Assembly (NCBI RefSeq): GCF_038502225.1
Contig: NC_091369.1
Coordinates: forward strand, 8,084,581-8,148,580
Direction: 5' to 3'
DNA length: 64,000 bases
Origin: Cherax quadricarinatus
Lineage: Eukaryota; Arthropoda; Malacostraca; Decapoda; Parastacidae
The position numbers were made by a program, and so were the translations under genes. The notes under the pieces were generated by a model. That model ran no database searches. It was not told where the DNA came from and saw only the letters and a program-made list of their open reading frames with translations. This document shows positions 26,870 through 36,947 of this stretch, in pieces; the first letter of the stretch is position 1; every line of letters starts with the position of its first letter.

Positions 26870-27795
26870 TATCTTAGGTAAAAAGCACAAAATTTATGGT
26901 ATTCATGCAGGTTTTATAATGTATCTGGTTCATCAATGTCTGCATTCTCTACAAAGACTGAACACAAGAAAAAAGTCTAATAACATCATGCATGGCGTAT
27001 CATTATTCTTCCATAAAATATGAATAAATTAGCTATTTATTCTGCTATTCTATATATTTTCTATATGAAGCAGACATTACATCAAGTATTTACTATTAAA
27101 GTACATATCCATATCCTACATCAACTATGATATAACCTATAATTATGCACCAGAAATATGTGGTCTTGGAGTTACAAACATGGCTTGGCAAGTCTTCTGT
27201 TAAAAAACATGAGCAAAGACTCAAAGATACTAGAGCTAAGACCAGGTAATGGACAACAAGAGAGGTGAAAGCAAAGTAATGTTACAGGGTACAGTACTTA
27301 AATGTGGTGTCAGCTGGTTGGTCATGTTTTTTTTAGGTTTACAGCTTACCGGCTACCTAAAAGTCTTTGAACCTGCTTGTCACATGTATACCACCAGTTG
27401 GGGATACTATCCCATAAAATAGGCATTACAGTAAACTCTCAGTGTATATACATAAAGAGATACATACCTCTCAATGTACCTGCTCTTGGTGTCACCCTCC
27501 TAGCATCCAAGATGTTGCATAGCACGTTTAAAATGTTTTTAATGACCAAAATTAAATCACAACATCCGTAATCAAGACCCTTATCACAACCAATGTAGTG
27601 GGCCTCTCATTTATACCAAAAATACATAAAAAATTAATACCTGTACTACTATTGGTACGGCACTATTACATAACACTCGAGCATTATATTTAACACTACA
27701 ATTCATAGTACAGCAATTTTACACTAGCAACTGTTTCTCTTCCCAAATAATTATCAACTAAACATGTGAATTTGTTTTATTAATGTTTTTATCTT
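26870..27795. other. No gene or clear repeat seen
   Basis: AT-rich sequence between LINE-B and the first exon of the unrecognised plus-strand gene. Part of it may be that gene's intron. Confidence 0.4.
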
Positions 27796-27799
27796 TCAG

Positions 27800-27916
27800 A
27801 TTGTATCTTGCCAGGGCGTGGTGAGACTTCCAGCCCCGAGGATTGTACGTATACGTGGTCATGCATCTCACACCCACACCCCTGGTGATATACCAATGCT
27901 CCACACTACCATACAG
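27800..27916 (+). CDS. Unrecognised gene, exon A
   Basis: Preceded by ATCTTTCAG and followed by GTATCAG, 39 codons long, starting and ending in phase 0. The reading includes GVVRLPAPRIVRIRGH. I do not recognise the protein. Support comes from the splice sites and the phase match with exon B. There is no Met start, so an upstream exon is expected. Confidence 0.55.
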
Positions 27917-27978
27917 GTATCAGCTAATATTATTCTTTGACTTTTACAATACAGCACATTATTTTGTAAATGAATGTA

Positions 27979-28186
27979 CAGTGGTACCCCGAGTTTTGGC
28001 CATACATAATTCGTTCCAGAAGGCTGTTTTTGTGCCGTTACCAAACGAATTTGTTCCCATAAGAAATAATGTAAATTAAATTAGTCCATTTCAAACCCCC
28101 AAAAATATACTTACAAAATCACTTAAAATAACACAACTTACATAATTGTTCGAGTTGGGAGCTGTACGAAACTCGGAGTACCACTG
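27979..28186. mobile_element. Short MITE with CAGTGGTACC termini
   Basis: 208 bp flanked by TA on both sides (27977-27978 and 28187-28188). Termini CAGTGGTACCCCGAGTTT and AAACTCGGAGTACCACTG are near-perfect inverse complements. TA duplication and CAGTG ends place it in the mariner/pogo group. It is non-coding, lies in the intron between exons A and B, and is moved in trans. Related fragments: 31335-31461 and 63655-63748. Confidence 0.85.
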
Positions 28187-28339
28187 TACTGATAATATTT
28201 TTGGATCATATTGTAACAAGTTACCAGGAATGAGAGATGAATCTCACAGCACTAAAGTGTTGCAAAACAAGCTTCTGGGTTGCAAATTATTATTACAGAC
28301 TTATATAACTGTATGTATGGATAAGCACAAAACTTAATG

Positions 28340-28455
28340 GCCATACAGTGCCTGGGAAATGAGCAGTAATTAAGGTTGATCTATGGAAAGGAAGGTAGCT
28401 TCAATTCCTCAGATCAAGAGCCCTTCATCAGCCTCAAGGTACCCAAGGGTTACAA
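28340..28455 (-). mobile_element. TAA-tail retroposon fragment
   Basis: CCATACAGTGCCTGGG, GGTTGATCTATGG, CCTCAGATCAAGAGCCC and TTCATCAGCCTCAAGGTACC give the family order. Confidence 0.6.
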
Positions 28456-28576
28456 AAGCTTGCTAATTCATTCTGGCAGACTGAAAAGTTACTGTGCTCT
28501 CTTACTGACCCTTTCACGAGTGACCGAATAATACTCACTTTGTAATACCACAATTATCTAAATTTTTTCTTGGCAG

Positions 28577-28739
28577 ATGGGGACATACCTTGTGTTTCAT
28601 CTCACAGACTGGGCACATGTAAGACAATGTTACTTGGTACTCAATGGCATAGAAAAAGTTCCTCGGACAAATGTTCCACCAAGAATCATACTGGAGCGTA
28701 TTCACGGTTCGGAGGTTTCACAATCGCTATCTCTTAAAG
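28577..28739 (+). CDS. Unrecognised gene, exon B
   Basis: Acceptor TTCTTGGCAG, donor GTAATG, phase 0 in and phase 1 out. It encodes about 54 residues including TYLVFHLTDWAHVRQCYLVL and PPRIILERIHG. The composition is ordinary globular protein: mixed hydrophobic and charged, with three Trp/Tyr/Cys clusters and no low complexity. This is the strongest exon of the set. No known domain is evident to me. Confidence 0.6.
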
Positions 28740-28893
28740 GTAATGTAAAATGATAAGCTATTCTAAAATACAAAGAATTACAATATAATCTGTTTCCAGA
28801 TTTAAAAGGTAACATTATTTGGTACTAATGTTTTCCATGGTTATATTCAGTTATGCATGCACTACACTGTATTTTTAGGAATGATATTATAGC

Positions 28894-29053
28894 ATTTGCT
28901 GAGAAGCAGCTCCACCTTCTGGACTCCACTTCATGGCCATTAATTGAGTGATGTAATGATTCCTCTTCCTAAGTTACTTACAAGAGGAATCATTACATCA
29001 GTCAACTAACAACCATGAAGTAGAGCAGAAACTGGGACTACTACTCAGCAAAT
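28894..29053. repeat. Imperfect inverted repeat (foldback)
   Basis: ATTTGCTGAG...CTTCATGG...ATGTAATGATTCCTCTT pairs with AAGAGGAATCATTACAT...CCATGAAG...CTCAGCAAAT around a 14-bp centre near 28973. Arms are about 70 bp and the inner 17 bp match exactly. No terminal duplication is obvious. Confidence 0.75.
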
Positions 29054-29114
29054 ATTCATATTAGAATACCCTCATATGCATACCTACACACCTTCCTATA
29101 CATCTACATACACT

Positions 29115-29235
29115 TTTATGCATGTCTACACAAAACAGCCTGGCCAGTCAGAGATCAAGCCATGATTAGGGGTTGGAAGTTCAAGCCTCTACCACTTCTT
29201 GTGTTCCATGACACACAGGTTTAAAAAATACAATA
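29115..29235 (+). mobile_element. Possible tRNA-like SINE remnant
   Basis: GCCTGGCCAGTCAGA, CCATGATT and GGAAGTTCAAGCCTC resemble A-box and B-box spacing of a SINE head. A similar arrangement sits near 45455-45535. Evidence is weak. Confidence 0.3.
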
Positions 29236-29394
29236 CATACTCCGTGCCTGAATTTTTCAGCAATATAAAATGGGTCTTCATATTTCAGCCGAGATGCACC
29301 AAAATGAAAACACCAGAAATAGTGTTAGCCTGACAAGATTGCACACCTCGCCCTTCCTGGCACTTGTATCACAACACCTGAGAGATCCCACCAG

Positions 29395-29498
29395 CCTCCC
29401 AACTCCAGCAAGAAATCCAGCCACAAGAAGAGATTCAGATTACTGCAATAACTCAAGACAACCAGGGAAACTTGCAAGTTAATAACAGTATGCACATG
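29395..29498 (+). CDS. Unrecognised gene, exon C (two possible acceptors)
   Basis: The preferred model uses the acceptor ATCCCACCAG at 29394 and the donor GTAAATG at 29499. It is phase 1 in and phase 0 out and gives a Gln/Glu/Ile-rich stretch (QPQEEIQITAITQDNQGNL). An alternative acceptor, TATTTCAG at 29288, is also phase-compatible. It reads a different frame to a TAA stop at 29480-29482, which would make this the last exon. The preferred model links onward to exons D and E in phase. RNA evidence would settle it. Confidence 0.45.
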
Positions 29499-29572
29499 GT
29501 AAATGACCAAAATAAAAGATACAGAAGAAAATGAATGGAACAGATGGGCAAAATTAGCAACAGCATTGCCAG

Positions 29573-29668
29573 ATCATCCTTAATATGGCTGAGACAGAGG
29601 ACATAACATCATTACTGGATGAGGATGAAGATGAAAACACTTCAGATACATCTGATGATCTTCACAAG
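29573..29668 (+). CDS. Unrecognised gene, exon D, acidic
   Basis: Acceptor GCATTGCCAG, donor GTGAGC, 32 codons, phase 0 both sides. It encodes a very acidic Asp/Glu/Ser/Thr stretch (LLDEDEDENTSDTSDD). The preceding intron from exon C would be only 74 bp. An ATG at 29585 could make this the first coding exon of a separate gene. Confidence 0.45.
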
Positions 29669-29734
29669 GTGAGCTAATTGTTATTGAACCTCATCAAATT
29701 AAAACTTATACCTGTGGGAGTTTTGAGTGTGTTC

Positions 29735-29830
29735 CTATTCCTGCAGCCTGGCCTGGGGCCAGGCTTATCTGTTGCTTGCCTTGTCAACTAGGCTGTTGCT
29801 GTTGGCAGCCCAATGGCCCACATATACATC
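29735..29830 (-). mobile_element. LINE-A 3' end relic
   Basis: GCCTGGCCTGGGGCCAGGC and CAACTAGGCTGTTGCTGTTG mirror the LINE-A terminus. It lies inside the intron between exons D and E. Confidence 0.5.
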
Positions 29831-30051
29831 ACTTCCTAACTGGCATGCTTTGTTTCTCTCATAATTGCTTGCAGTGGTTTTGTGTGACGACATGATACTC
29901 TTCTTATCAGATACTTTTTCAAGTGGAATACTGTATAAATCTACAAAACACGATTTACCTTGCAATTGTAGTGTACTTTCTAAAATTCCTGTACACCAAC
30001 GCAACACTCTGATTTATTGTACATTTATTGCTACTTAGGTGGGTGGAAGAG

Positions 30052-30168
30052 ACTGTCAATAGATATTACACAACTCCTAAGCCCACGCCAAAGGATAAAA
30101 TTCTAGTTTTATTATTAAGACCAGCTGGGGAGACACAAGCCTGGCAGTTTCTGTCATCATGTATGAAG
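30052..30168 (+). CDS. Unrecognised gene, exon E
   Basis: The donor AAG|GTAAAC ends a 39-codon open stretch containing VNRYYTTPKPTPKDKILVL and RPAGETQAW. With the acceptor at GGAAGAG (30051) it is phase 0 and continues exon D. With the stronger-looking TACTTAG at 30038 the phase does not match exon D. The gene then enters the corrupted block at 30290, and further exons cannot be seen. Confidence 0.45.
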
Positions 30169-30289
30169 GTAAACACTATACTGTGAAACTTCATGGTAAA
30201 TAGATACTAATCTACTTACTGATTGCCAATAATTTTTATGTCTTTCTTTCAACGCCCATATTATATTATAAAGTATATTATAAATCAAT

Positions 30290-31330
30290 AAAAAAATTGA
30301 AGATTTTATTTTAGAAAAAATGTTTTAAGAAAAAACTCTAATTACAAATATTTTTTAATAGTCCCTTTTTTTTACTAAAAAAAGGGGACAAAAAATTGTA
30401 AAACATTTAAGGAAAAGCTAACTTACCAGGAAAAGTTTTACTTTGTGGGGTAATATTAAAGAATTAGGAAGGAAAGCCCCAAAAGATTATAAAACAAAGG
30501 GGGTTTCAATTAGGAAATGTGTAGATCAAGTTTTATATTAAGTCTTAATGTATTGAACCAAAAATTGTAGAAAATAAAGTTTTTTTTGCCATTTTAAATT
30601 TGAAAAGGCTTTTTATAGAGTTTAGAAAAAGCAATTTGGGATGTTTTGTTGAAATATTTTGGAATATTGTTATTAAATTTATTCCCCTGTTGAGTTTCTT
30701 TTAAGTTTTAAAGTACCAATAGAGGTAGAAAAGGGGGGAACTATTTCCCTTTAAAAGTGGTTTTAAACCCAGGGATTACATGTAATGGTTGCTTAATATT
30801 TTTATAGAGGGGTTAAAAAAAAATTTTAATGTTTAATTATTAAATTATTGGGAATCAAATTCAAAATGGGAATTGACCAGTATTTTATTTTGATGAAACA
30901 TCTATGGGGAAATTTCAGAAAGAAAATTCAATTACTTTTGTTGGAATGTGTGTTAAAGGTGCAGAAAGGAAAGTAAACTTTTTAGAAAGTAAAAAAATGA
31001 GGGTGTCAAATGAAGTAAAAAAAAATTGGGGAATAAATTAAGAGTAAAAAGCAAGATGAATTTCTTTCAGAAATTTTTAAAAAGTTATTTGGTTTGCAAA
31101 ATTTTGAAGATGAGGTTCATAAAATTTTGGGGTTTGAAAAAAGGTAGGGGTGGTTAAAGGAAACAATTTTCAAAAACCTGTATTCATGAAAAGGAATTTG
31201 AAAGAAAAGAGAAACATTCTTTTTGGGGTCATCTTGGGGGGTAAATGCGCAGCAAAACAAAAAAAAACAGGAAATTTTTCCGTTTAGGGGGAATTTTTAA
31301 ATTTTTCCGAAAATTTTTTTAAGGTAAATT
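30290..31330 (+). pseudogene. LINE-B reverse transcriptase, heavily corrupted
   Basis: Order and spacing match LINE-B on the plus strand. GTAGATCAAGTTTTA is the VDQVF region near 30525. CATTTTAAATTTGAAAAGGC is the FMDLEKAY region near 30590. GGGAACTATTTCCCTTTAAA is the DYFPVKV region near 30735. GAATGTGTGTTAAAGG is the VCKGRKLKV region near 30945. Almost every difference makes an A, T or G run, as in the 6050-18000 block. Product: none. Confidence 0.65.
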
Positions 31331-31334
31331 AAAG

Positions 31335-31461
31335 ATAAGGAATAATGTAAATTAGATTAGTCCGTTTCAGACCCCCAAAAATACACTTACGAAAGCACTT
31401 ACAATAATACACTTACATAACTGTTAGAGTTGGGAGCAGTACGAAACTCAGGGTACCACTG
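31335..31461. mobile_element. Right half of a CAGTGGTACC MITE
   Basis: AATAATGTAAATTAGATTAG, CAGACCCCCAAAAATACAC and the terminus GGGTACCACTG before TA match 28060-28186. The left half is lost into the corrupted block. Confidence 0.75.
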
Positions 31462-31469
31462 TACGTATG

Positions 31470-31975
31470 TATGTTTATACAGTACGTACAGACAAGAGTT
31501 ACTATTAAATATTTTCACAAAAGAAGGGGCTCAGAGGTTACCTATACTGTCAATATACAGCATTTCATTAAAAGCTAAACCTACATAGGTCACTAAGTGA
31601 AGGGTATGGTGTAGGCTCGATATGACCGCTAATCGTAAGATGGTCTCTGACAAGTTGGGATGTTGGTAATCGCATCTCTGAATCTACAGTGTCTTAAAAA
31701 ATAATGCACTCTTTTATCCTTTCTTAACATTTCACTTATTGCACACTTATTTTAAGCACTTTTTATTAGCTATCTTTTCTTATTAACAGTGAAGATACTA
31801 ATGAATGGGAGGGTCTAAAAAGACTACTTTACATAGATAAATTTATGAAGAAATTCCTACAAAATATTTGACAATATGAAAAAAATACCAGTAAAAAGGC
31901 AGAACAGAAACATCTGAGTACTCATGTGTGTAAATATATGCCGGTGCCATTATATTTTTCTGTAGATAAATATAT
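31470..31975. other. No gene or clear repeat seen
   Basis: AT-rich spacer without open frames of note. Confidence 0.4.
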
Positions 31976-31977
31976 AG

Positions 31978-32390
31978 ATATCCAGACTTCCAGCGAGCGT
32001 GCGTGAGCGTGTTAGATAGGAGTGAATGGAGACGAATGGTATTTGGGACCTGATGAGATGTTGGAGTGTGAGCAGGGTAATATTTAATGAAGGGATTCAA
32101 GGAAACTGGTTATTTTTATATAGCCAGACTTGAGTCCTGGAAATGCCTGCACTTTAAAGGAGGGGTTTGGGATATTGGCAGTTTGGAGGGATATGTTGTG
32201 TATCTTTATATGTAGATGCATCTAAACTGTTATATTCTGAGCACCTCTGCAAAAACAGTGATTATGTGTGAGTGAGGTGAAAGTGTTGAATGATGATGAA
32301 AGTATTTTCTTTTTGGGGATTTTCTTTCTTTTTGGGTCACCCTGTCTCGGTGGGAGATGGCCGACTAGTTTAAAAAAAAACAAAAAAAAA
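31978..32390 (+). mobile_element. LINE-B 3' end, 5'-truncated
   Basis: It starts within the last codons of LINE-B (CTTCCAGCGAGCGTGCGTG). It runs through AATGGAGACGAATGG, CTTTAAAGGAGGGG and GATGATGAAAGTATT to GTCACCCTGTCTCGGTGGG and an A-rich tail. Confidence 0.85.
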
Positions 32391-32524
32391 AAATATGCAG
32401 ACCAGTGATAGACTAACATAAGAGCAAATGGGACAGTTGTCCCAGGCCTCTTGGTATGAGGGGCTCCAAGGCTTCATTAGTATTAAAAACTAATCACTTT
32501 AGTGGAACAAGAGAAATCTTTTCT

Positions 32525-32937
32525 TTTCTTTTTTCAACAAACTGGCCGTATCCCACCGAGGCAGCATGGCCCAAAAAGAAAAACAAAAGTTTCTCTTTTC
32601 AAATTTAGTAATTTATACAGAAAGGGTTACTAGCCCCTTCCTCCCGGCATTTTGGTCACCTCTTACAACACGCATAGCTTACGGAGGAAGAATTCTGTTC
32701 CACTTCCCCACGGAGATAAGAGGAAATAAACAAGAACTAGAAAGAAAATAGAAGAAAACCCAGAGGGGTGTATGTATATATACGCTTGTACATGTATGTG
32801 TAGTGTGACCTAAGTGTAAGTAGAAGTAGCAAGATGTACCTGAAATCTTGCATGTTTATGAGACAGAAAAAAGACACCAGCAATCCTACCATCATATAAA
32901 ACAATTACAGGTTTCCATTTTACACTCACTTGGCAGG
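32525..32937 (-). mobile_element. G repeat, minus copy carrying a minisatellite
   Basis: Reverse of 23770-24245: TTTTTTCAACAAACTGGCCG, then CACTTCCCCACGGAGATAAG, then ACACTCACTTGGCAGGATGG. The 5' end of the element runs straight into the 48-bp tandem array. Confidence 0.8.
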
Positions 32938-34232
32938 ATGGTAGTAACTCCCTGGGTGGTTGTTGTCTACCATCCTACTACCAGGACAGTAGTACCTCCC
33001 TGGGTGGTTGTTGTCTACCATCCTACTACCAGGACAGTAGTACCTCCCTGGGTGGTTGTTGTCTACCATCCTACTACCAGGACAGTAGTACCTCCCTGGG
33101 TGGTTGTTGTCTACCATCCTACTACCAGGACGGTAGTACCTCCCTGGGTGGTTGTTGTCTACCAGCCTACTACCAGGACAGTAGTACCTCCCTGGGTGGT
33201 TGTTGTCTACCAGCCTACTACCAGGACAGTAGTACCTCCCTGGGTGGTTGTTGTCTACCATCCTACTACCAGGACGGTAGTACCTCCCTGGGTGGTTGTT
33301 GTCTACCAGCCTACTACCAGGACAGTAGTACCTCCCTGGGTGGTTGTTGTCTACCAGCCTACTACCAGGACAGTAGTACCTCCCTGGGTGGTTGTTGTCT
33401 ACCAGCCTACTACCAGGACGGTAGTACCTCCCTGGGTGGTTGTTGTCTACCAACCTACTACCAGGACAGTAGTACCTCCCTGGGTGGTTGTTGTCTACCA
33501 ACCTACTACCAGGACAGTAGTACCTCCCTGGGTGGTTGTTGTCTACCAACCTACTACCAGGACAGTAGTACCTCCCTGGGTGGTTGTTGTCTACCAGCCT
33601 ACTACCAGGACAGTAGTACCTCCCTGGGTGGTTGTTGTCTACCAGCCTACTACCAGGACGGTAGTACCTCCCTGGGTGGTTGTTGTCTACCAACCTACTA
33701 CCAGGACAGTAGTACCTCCCTGGGTGGTTGTTGTCTACCAACCTACTACCAGGACAGTAGTACCTCCCTGGGTGGTTGTTGTCTACCAACCTACTACCAG
33801 GACAGTAGTACCTCCCTGGGTGGTTGTTGTCTACCAGCCTACTACCAGGACAGTAGTACCTCCCTGGGTGGTTGTTGTCTACCAGCCTACTACCAGGACA
33901 GTAGTACCTCCCTGGGTGGTTGTTGTCTACCAACCTACTACCAGGACAGTAGTACCTCCCTGGGTGGTTGTTGTCTACCAGCCTACTACCAGGACAGTAG
34001 TACCTCCCTGGGTGGTTGTTGTCTACCAGCCTACTACCAGGACGGTAGTACCTCCCTGGGTGGTTGTTGTCTACCATCCTACTACCAGGATGGTAGTACC
34101 TCCCTGGGTGGTTGTTGTCTACCATCCTACTACCAGGACGGTAGTACCTCCCTGGGTGGTTGTTGTCTACCAGCCTACTACCAGGACGGTAGTACCTCCC
34201 TGGGTGGTTGTTGTCTACCAGCCTACTACCTA
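32938..34232. repeat. 48-bp minisatellite, about 27 units
   Basis: The unit reads GTAGTACCTCCCTGGGTGG, TTGTTGTCTACC(A), then C(A/T/G)ACC variants and TACTACCAGGAC. The unit equals the reversed first ~48 bases of the G repeat (compare 23775-23820). Variants GACAGTAG/GACGGTAG and ATCC/AGCC/AACC mark units, and lines 33421-33660 and 33661-33900 agree at 239 of 240 positions. Because 48 is divisible by 3, frames stay open for over 440 codons on both strands. These are not genes. Confidence 0.95.
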
Positions 34233-34605
34233 GAAATGTCATTACTAATTTCAAATAAATGTGAAATTTTATTATGCATCACTTTCTAGAATTATGGTAA
34301 TTATAAGCATGAACAGACTTTGAAGCCTAAATATATTGCAAACAGTACTGCACATAATCGACAATCAACTGCATATAATCCAGTAAATCATCGATTATTT
34401 CAGTATCCAGTGGCATTGTTCACATAGAGCACCTGAACATGTAATGCAAAAAAAGGAATGTGAAAGCAATATTGACCAAACAAAATGAGGCGACTGTCTG
34501 GTGTTTTTTTAGAATTGGGCGAAACTTCTGGATAATCAATGCCCCAGGGTCCTATTTGCTCTTAATCCACCAATGAAGCAGAAGTTAATATATTAGTGTA
34601 CTCAC

Positions 34606-34682
34606 CATAACACCTCAGCTACCTTGGGGTGGTTGGCATCCTCTACTATGCTGGGCACAAAACTGATGATTTCTTGCTGGAT
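34606..34682 (-). CDS. FANCD2: FANCD2 coding exon 5 (of those visible)
   Basis: Acceptor ATTTCAG at 34683 and donor GTGAG at 34605 on the minus strand; 77 nt, phase 0 in and phase 2 out. The reading IQQEIISFVPSIVEDANHPK fits the FANCD2 segment after the KWLD region, with a helical-repeat pattern. This is the last FANCD2 exon I can find. The remaining ~1,200 residues of a typical protein must lie further left, past the window or in unreadable sequence. Confidence 0.75.
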
Positions 34683-34936
34683 CTGAAATTGCAAAATACA
34701 TAAGACTGTGACAACATTCAATAGATTTTATACAGTACTATGAATTTTTGCATTTTCACCGACAAATGTATGTGAGGTATTAACCTTCTCAGTAATATTA
34801 ATATACGGTATATACTGTGGTAACAGAAAGCCACCATTTATCAGAGACAAAGAATTAATATCATTATCACAGGGCCTCTTCAGCTGGAAGGAAATTATGT
34901 GATATGGCACTGATACTGGTTCTTTGTCTTCATTAA

Positions 34937-35150
34937 CCAGTAAACGGTCCAAGCAGATCTACGTTCACATGTGTAGTGCTACAAAAGTAGAACTACGTTT
35001 TTTTACATATTTTCAAATATAACAAAAAAAAGTAGATCAAAGTTTTTTTTACACATTTTCAAATGTAAAAAAAACAAAAAGAAGATCTACTTTTTTTACA
35101 TACTTTCAAATGTTGAAAAAACGTATATATACGTTTGGACCGTTTACGGG
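34937..35150. mobile_element. piggyBac-like MITE with TTAA duplication
   Basis: TTAA at 34933-34936 and 35151-35154 flank 214 bp. The ends are CCAGTAAACGGTCCAA and, reversed, CCCGTAAACGGTCCAA, 15 of 16 identical. TTAA targets with CC-start termini are typical of piggyBac elements. The interior is A/T-rich with repeated TTTTTTTACAT...TTTCAAAT blocks and no coding sequence. It lies in a FANCD2 intron. Confidence 0.8.
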
Positions 35151-35708
35151 TTAAATATAGTAGTGATATTTCTGTCATTGTAACATTATAAAGACATACT
35201 CTTACTGTGTCACTTAGAAACATTTTTATGGGAGAGAAAACATACCCAGTAATAAAGGAGTCCAGAGTCTCCCACTATATATGAAATTGGAGGAAAGAGA
35301 AATAACTTCAGTAAAATCAAGGTATAAACAGCATCAGCACCCACACATCACAGAAAATGTTAGAACATTAGGCAGTGTGTAATTAGATGTGACTATATAC
35401 TAAAGAACTTTTGTTACAGAAGAATTATCTTCCATTGAGAATTAAAAGTGCATTGTATGTTATTTGACTGTAATAAACTTTTCAAGAATATTCTGAGTTG
35501 TCATTTGAAAATAATCCATACTCATTTAGGGAAAACTGGTCACTATGGAGAAGGAACAGAATGCAAAGGAAAGGAAGAAGTTCTGAGATTTAAAGACTTT
35601 TTTACATTGTAGATCACTCAACAATGTTGGATATAAAAAAAACACAAGAATACCTAACGAAAATAACAACAACAAAAACTGCTAGCATGAAATCCCTCAC
35701 TGATGCAC

Positions 35709-35911
35709 AGGCAAGGAAGAAGATTGGCAATACTAATGAAAGACACAAACTAGTCTGTGTATTTTTTTTAAACACACTGGCCATGGGCAGGAGAAAAAAA
35801 AACTGAGCTGTAAAAGTTAAAGACAATGACATAGTTTCTCCAACAAAAAATTGACAGTATGGTAAAACCTACCATTAACGGATTTTGGTAATTTTAAACA
35901 AAAAACAAAAT
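35709..35911. mobile_element. R repeat, empty-site copy
   Basis: About 200 bp nearly identical to 47690-47842 joined to 48860-48915. Landmarks: GGCAAGGAAGAAGATTGGC, ACACACTGGCCATGGGCAGG, TTTCTCCAACAAAAAATTGA, ACCATTAACGGATTTTGG. It lacks the Tigger present in the other copy. I cannot name the family. Confidence 0.8.
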
Positions 35912-36641
35912 TGGCCAGACAAACAAAAGTATTGGACAAAATGAAAAAAGTCCACAATTTTGGATTTTGTCTGTAGCAACAGCATCCGATTGTCTTCTGA
36001 AACATCAGACCAAGCCCATGGTAGAAAGTGTGATGAATGGTTCTGAAAACCGACAATGGTAGAAAGCTTGAAGAAGCAGGACATAAATGGTATGTTCAAT
36101 AACGTTCTGTTGGTGTTAATTTCAATGGTGTTGATCCTTGCTCTGCTCCTCATAGGCTAGCAAAGCATATGAACAAACATTTACATTATTTTCATTAGTA
36201 AAGCTTTATAGCTCCTCTGAATCAGAATAAACGTTATTCATAGCCACCACTAATAATCATGGCAGTTTACACCTTGTCTCTCCACTATGAAAAGCTAAGT
36301 AAAACTGCTGTAGAGTACTATAAAATTACTATACAATACAGTACTGTACTGTAATACATGTAACTACTATATCTGTATTCTTAGTGTCCTGTTGTCTTCT
36401 GAACCAGTGGACCAAGTTTGATGGTTCATTAGACAATCATGAAAAATTAATATCAGCAATATCGTACACCCTCTCCCCACATTAATCTGTTAAGCAGAGA
36501 GTGCACTGTATCAGCCTTAAATTGGATCTTTCAGAAAAGAGAGCTACAGTGAGAATAGTAGAAAATGAAAGGATTAAGCCTCTTAATCATTATCATTCTA
36601 GCATCACAAGGTATCAATGAATAAGATATTTATCTTTACAG

Positions 36642-36811
36642 ATGTAAAGTAAAAGGACACAAGTGCAACTAATGTGACATTTTATTGTGGCAACGTTTCG
36701 CTCTCCAGGAGCTTTATCAAGCCATTAATGGCTTGATAAAGCTCCTGGAGAGCAAAACATTGCCACAATAAAATGTCACATTAGTTGCACTTGTGTCCTT
36801 TTACTTTACAT
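36642..36811. repeat. 85-bp near-perfect palindrome, Penelope-like terminus
   Basis: Arms 36642-36726 and 36727-36811 meet at CCATTAATGG with about two mismatches. Each arm carries TTGATAAAGCTCCTGGAGAG then CGAAACGTTGCCACAATAAA (AAAACATTG in the other). TGAT..A, a short stem, then GAAAC is the order of a hammerhead ribozyme core, known from terminal repeats of Penelope-like elements. Two core bases deviate, so activity is doubtful. Confidence 0.65.
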
Positions 36812-36947
36812 ATTGTCGGTAATTCTACCAACTTTATTACAATCTTTACAGATAACAACATTTTGCCAACAGGCAGCTTTCCCAAGTCAACCCATTAATG
36901 TAACTTTACTGACATTCACATTCCTATATAATAGCATTTTTGAACAA

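Noticed and set aside
32848..34254. Long open frames of 461 and 442 codons on opposite strands
   Set aside because: Both are translations of the same 48-bp tandem unit. A unit divisible by three keeps frames open by arithmetic, and no splice, start context or family supports a protein.
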